Assembly: GCA_032207245.1 (NCBI GenBank)
Contig: CM063504.1
Span: forward strand, 20,289,426-20,353,425
Reading direction: 5' to 3'
Origin: Pardosa pseudoannulata
Lineage: Eukaryota > Arthropoda > Arachnida > Araneae > Lycosidae
DNA length: 64,000 bases
The translations under genes and the position numbers were made by a program. Below, in pieces: positions 62,501 through 64,000 of the stretch; within the stretch, counting starts at the first letter, position 1, and every line of letters begins with the position of its first letter. The notes under the pieces were generated by a model. That model was not told the DNA's origin and did not search any database. It saw nothing but the letters and a program-made list of their open reading frames with translations.

Positions 62501-63382
62501 TTCTCAACTGGCACTTAAGATGGGTCGACATGGTTTAAATGGTTTGATATGTGTCATAATACTATTGTTGTATGCATTTCAATTTTTTAATAGCCTATGT
62601 AAATAACAAGAGAAAAATGAGTTCAAATGGTTAAAACTAAAAACTAAAGAAATTTGGCTTCATTACATATTAATTAGTATACATACCATGAAAATCTCAT
62701 TTGAAAAAGCAATTATTTTTAAGGTTGTTGGCATTCACAGCCTCCTGATTTTTTAACACAATAAATAGGGGGTTGTCTGTACCTTCGGTGGTCTCAAGGT
62801 ATTGTTGTAAGATTCGAATAGCGTCCTGTGCTTGCTCGTGACCTTCGAGAACGAATGTTCTTGTAGGTTACGAATGGACTGGCATTTGAAATTTTGAACA
62901 GAATTGTGTGTTTTACCGAGGATATCTATCACAAAAACTTCAACTTAAAAGATGTTCACTTCGAGTTATCGAGACATTTTTTTTTGTTTATTTTTTAAAG
63001 AAAAGTATAGAAATGATTCGGGACTTGATTAAAAGTTTGAGTTAGCGGATTATTTGACTTATAGGGAGTCGAGTTATCGAAGTTCGACTGTATTTAAAAT
63101 GTAGATTTACTTGTAGCACTTTTCAAATATTTTCTATATTTAAATAATCATGCCTATTGAAATTTTGTATAAATATTAACACATTAACTCATATAGATAT
63201 GAATATTAATGTACTTTAAAAAAACATCACATTTCTTCCTTTTTTGCTTATGTGATTTGTGTGTGCATGCAGTTGTGAATAACAAGCATTGTTAATGTTC
63301 TTTTTTTCCCCCTTTCTCCAGAGCGGAATTAGAGAAATGTGGACATAAAGTAAACGGCAGTGGTGAACCAATGAAGACATAA
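56511..63382 (+). CDS. SEM1: 26S proteasome lid subunit SEM1/DSS1
   Basis: Coding exons 56511-56586, 58794-58890 and 63322-63382 are joined at GTGAGT...TTTGTAG and GTAGTT...CTCCAG, giving 77 residues (human SEM1 has 70). The acidic motifs that define the family are present: [14 protein letters not shown] and [20 protein letters not shown], followed by the C-terminal helix AELEKCGHK. The human protein has nearly the same blocks. SEM1 is an intrinsically disordered, acidic subunit of the proteasome regulatory-particle lid that also binds BRCA2 and the TREX-2 mRNA-export complex, in nucleus and cytoplasm. An in-frame ATG 24 bases earlier (56487) would add MVVKPQGE; the chosen start aligns with the usual MS- beginning. 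Intron 1 (2.2 kb) holds a SINE and a small ORF; intron 2 (4.4 kb) holds homopolymer tracts and a Tigger element. Confidence 0.96.
56887..57152 (+). CDS. small two-exon ORF nested in SEM1 intron 1
   Basis: An ATG opens 31 codons ([31 protein letters not shown]) ending at a strong donor, T|GTAAGT. Splicing to an AG at 57095-57096 continues in frame as [18 protein letters not shown] then TGA, for 49 residues. If the nearer, better acceptor (CCTTTCAG at 57081) is used, the junction makes a stop and the product is 31 residues. The amino-acid composition is clearly coding-like. It may be a nested gene, an alternative first exon of something else, or an alternative SEM1 transcript start. Its frame is not joined to SEM1 exon 2 here. 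No family recognised. Confidence 0.4.
57731..57887 (+). mobile_element. SINE copy in SEM1 intron 1
   Basis: AGTTGCTGAATGGGTAGAGT, box B-like CAGATTCGAATCTC, TTGGCATAGATGTTTTG and TTAGCCCATTTGTTG match the family. It is in the same orientation as the gene. Confidence 0.75.
58891..62409. other. SEM1 intron 2, AT-rich, homopolymer tracts
   Basis: Runs of T near 59177-59192 and 60120-60141 and a run of A near 61836-61846. An earlier A-run sits at 58517-58537 in intron 1. No exon or repeat family was recognised; the 88-codon minus frame at 61949-62215 lacks support. Confidence 0.4.
62410..63090. mobile_element. pogo/Tigger-like element, internally deleted
   Basis: Terminal repeats CAGTTGAACTTCGATAACTC and, inverted, CAGTCGAACTTCGATAACTC, each flanked by TA, the pogo/Tigger pattern. 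The 681-bp body has extra inner copies of the AACTCGAAG-type motif and one remnant of transposase. It lies 231 bases upstream of the last SEM1 exon, entirely within intron 2. Confidence 0.85.
62697..62849 (-). pseudogene. Tigger-type transposase C-terminal remnant
   Basis: About 50 codons on the minus strand, [20 protein letters not shown] and [12 protein letters not shown], ending in a stop inside the element. It resembles the acidic/helical tail of pogo-type transposases. The DNA-binding and DDE domains are gone. Confidence 0.45.
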
Positions 63383-63415
63383 TTTTTTTCTGTCTAGAGT
63401 TTGTATTCTATGTGT

Positions 63416-63421
63416 AATAAA
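63416..63421 (+). terminator. SEM1: SEM1 polyadenylation signal
   Basis: AATAAA lies 34 bases past the SEM1 stop codon, giving a very short 3' UTR. Confidence 0.75.
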
Positions 63422-63828
63422 GTGAAGTTTGTTGATAACCATGATGTTTCATTGTTTTTTGTACCTGGGTATGGAAGGAGGGAAAAATATAGAAAGTATA
63501 AGTAATAAAATTGGAAAATTTAAGTTGGTTACAGTATATTTCTAAATCTTAAAAAGGTTTAACAATTATAAATGTATTGGGGTCAAAAATCCATTGCTTG
63601 TAAAAAGTTAATTTTTACTGCTGAACATACTTTTGTAATTATGATTTTAATTTATAATGTACTGTAATATAATAGCCATATGAAGGTTGTATAATAGTCT
63701 TTTTGGCCTCAGAACTTGGGGAACATGTTGCAAGCCTTCAATAATTTTGGATGTCTTTAAAAGAGAAAATTACGGTTAACAGAAGCATGATTTTGATTAC
63801 TGCTCTTGATTACAAAATTGTACATAGT

Positions 63829-64000
63829 TTCATCTATCACAAAAACTTCAACTTAGAAGATGTTCACTTCGAGTTATCGAGACAGTTTTTTTTTTTTTTT
63901 TTTTTTTTTTTGTTTATTTTTTAAAGAAAAGTATAGAAATGATTCGGGACTTGATTAAAAGTTTGAGTTAGCGGATTATTTGACTTATAGGGAGTCGAGT
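63829..64000 (+). mobile_element. second Tigger-like copy, truncated by window edge
   Basis: It repeats bases 62937 to about 63073 of the intronic element almost exactly (ATCTATCACAAAAACTTCAA onward) but with a 25-base T run in place of a shorter one. The left part of the element is missing; the right end is outside the window. Confidence 0.85.

Overview
The window is a stretch of an AT-rich animal nuclear genome, roughly 70% A+T by eye. It has small exons, GT/AG introns of up to several kilobases, and a heavy load of transposon remnants. Nothing bacterial, viral or organellar is visible. The element mix (tRNA-derived SINEs, Tc1/mariner, pogo, hAT, piggyBac-like and Harbinger-like elements, Jockey-type LINEs) and the codon style fit an arthropod. 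An arachnid is my best guess, but that is inference.

Only one gene is recognised with certainty: SEM1/DSS1, the small acidic proteasome-lid and BRCA2-binding subunit, on the + strand at 56.5-63.4 kb. It has three coding exons, and all splice sites and a polyadenylation signal are visible. A second convincing model is a four-exon minus-strand gene (20.3 to 14.8 kb) for a 462-residue protein with two N-terminal membrane segments. I do not recognise its family. Its first coding exon lies in a segment duplicated about 2.2 kb upstream, and the copy keeps its ATG, frame and splice donor.

Several further coding islands were found by reading splice signals and are offered at lower confidence. They are a first exon encoding an MGC-starting N-terminus (684-612, minus), a 47-residue one-helix membrane protein (37451-37308, minus), a possible terminal exon (26127-25888, minus), a probable minus-strand gene between 48.46 and 44.98 kb, a small two-exon reading frame nested in SEM1 intron 1, and isolated plus-strand exons at 9189-9281, 29661-29753, 36095-36165 and 45469-45579.

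Layout: 0.6-2 kb first exon and likely promoter; 3-5 kb microsatellite, SINE and a complete but internally deleted Tc1 element; 7.9-13.2 kb hAT remnant, deleted LINE derivative, piggyBac-like element and palindromic MITEs; 14.8-22.6 kb the two-membrane-segment gene; 22.7-33.3 kb hAT elements, solo LTRs, LINE and Harbinger fragments; 37-44 kb the 47-residue ORF followed by nested DNA transposons; 45-48.5 kb the probable minus-strand gene; 49-56 kb a Tc1/mariner relic and a 5.4-kb terminal-inverted-repeat element containing a decayed Jockey-type LINE; 56.5-63.4 kb SEM1; 62.4-64 kb pogo/Tigger copies. No CRISPR array, operon, rRNA or functional tRNA gene was seen. No multi-gene system is evident; the most interesting material is the small spliced ORFs and the nested transposon structures.
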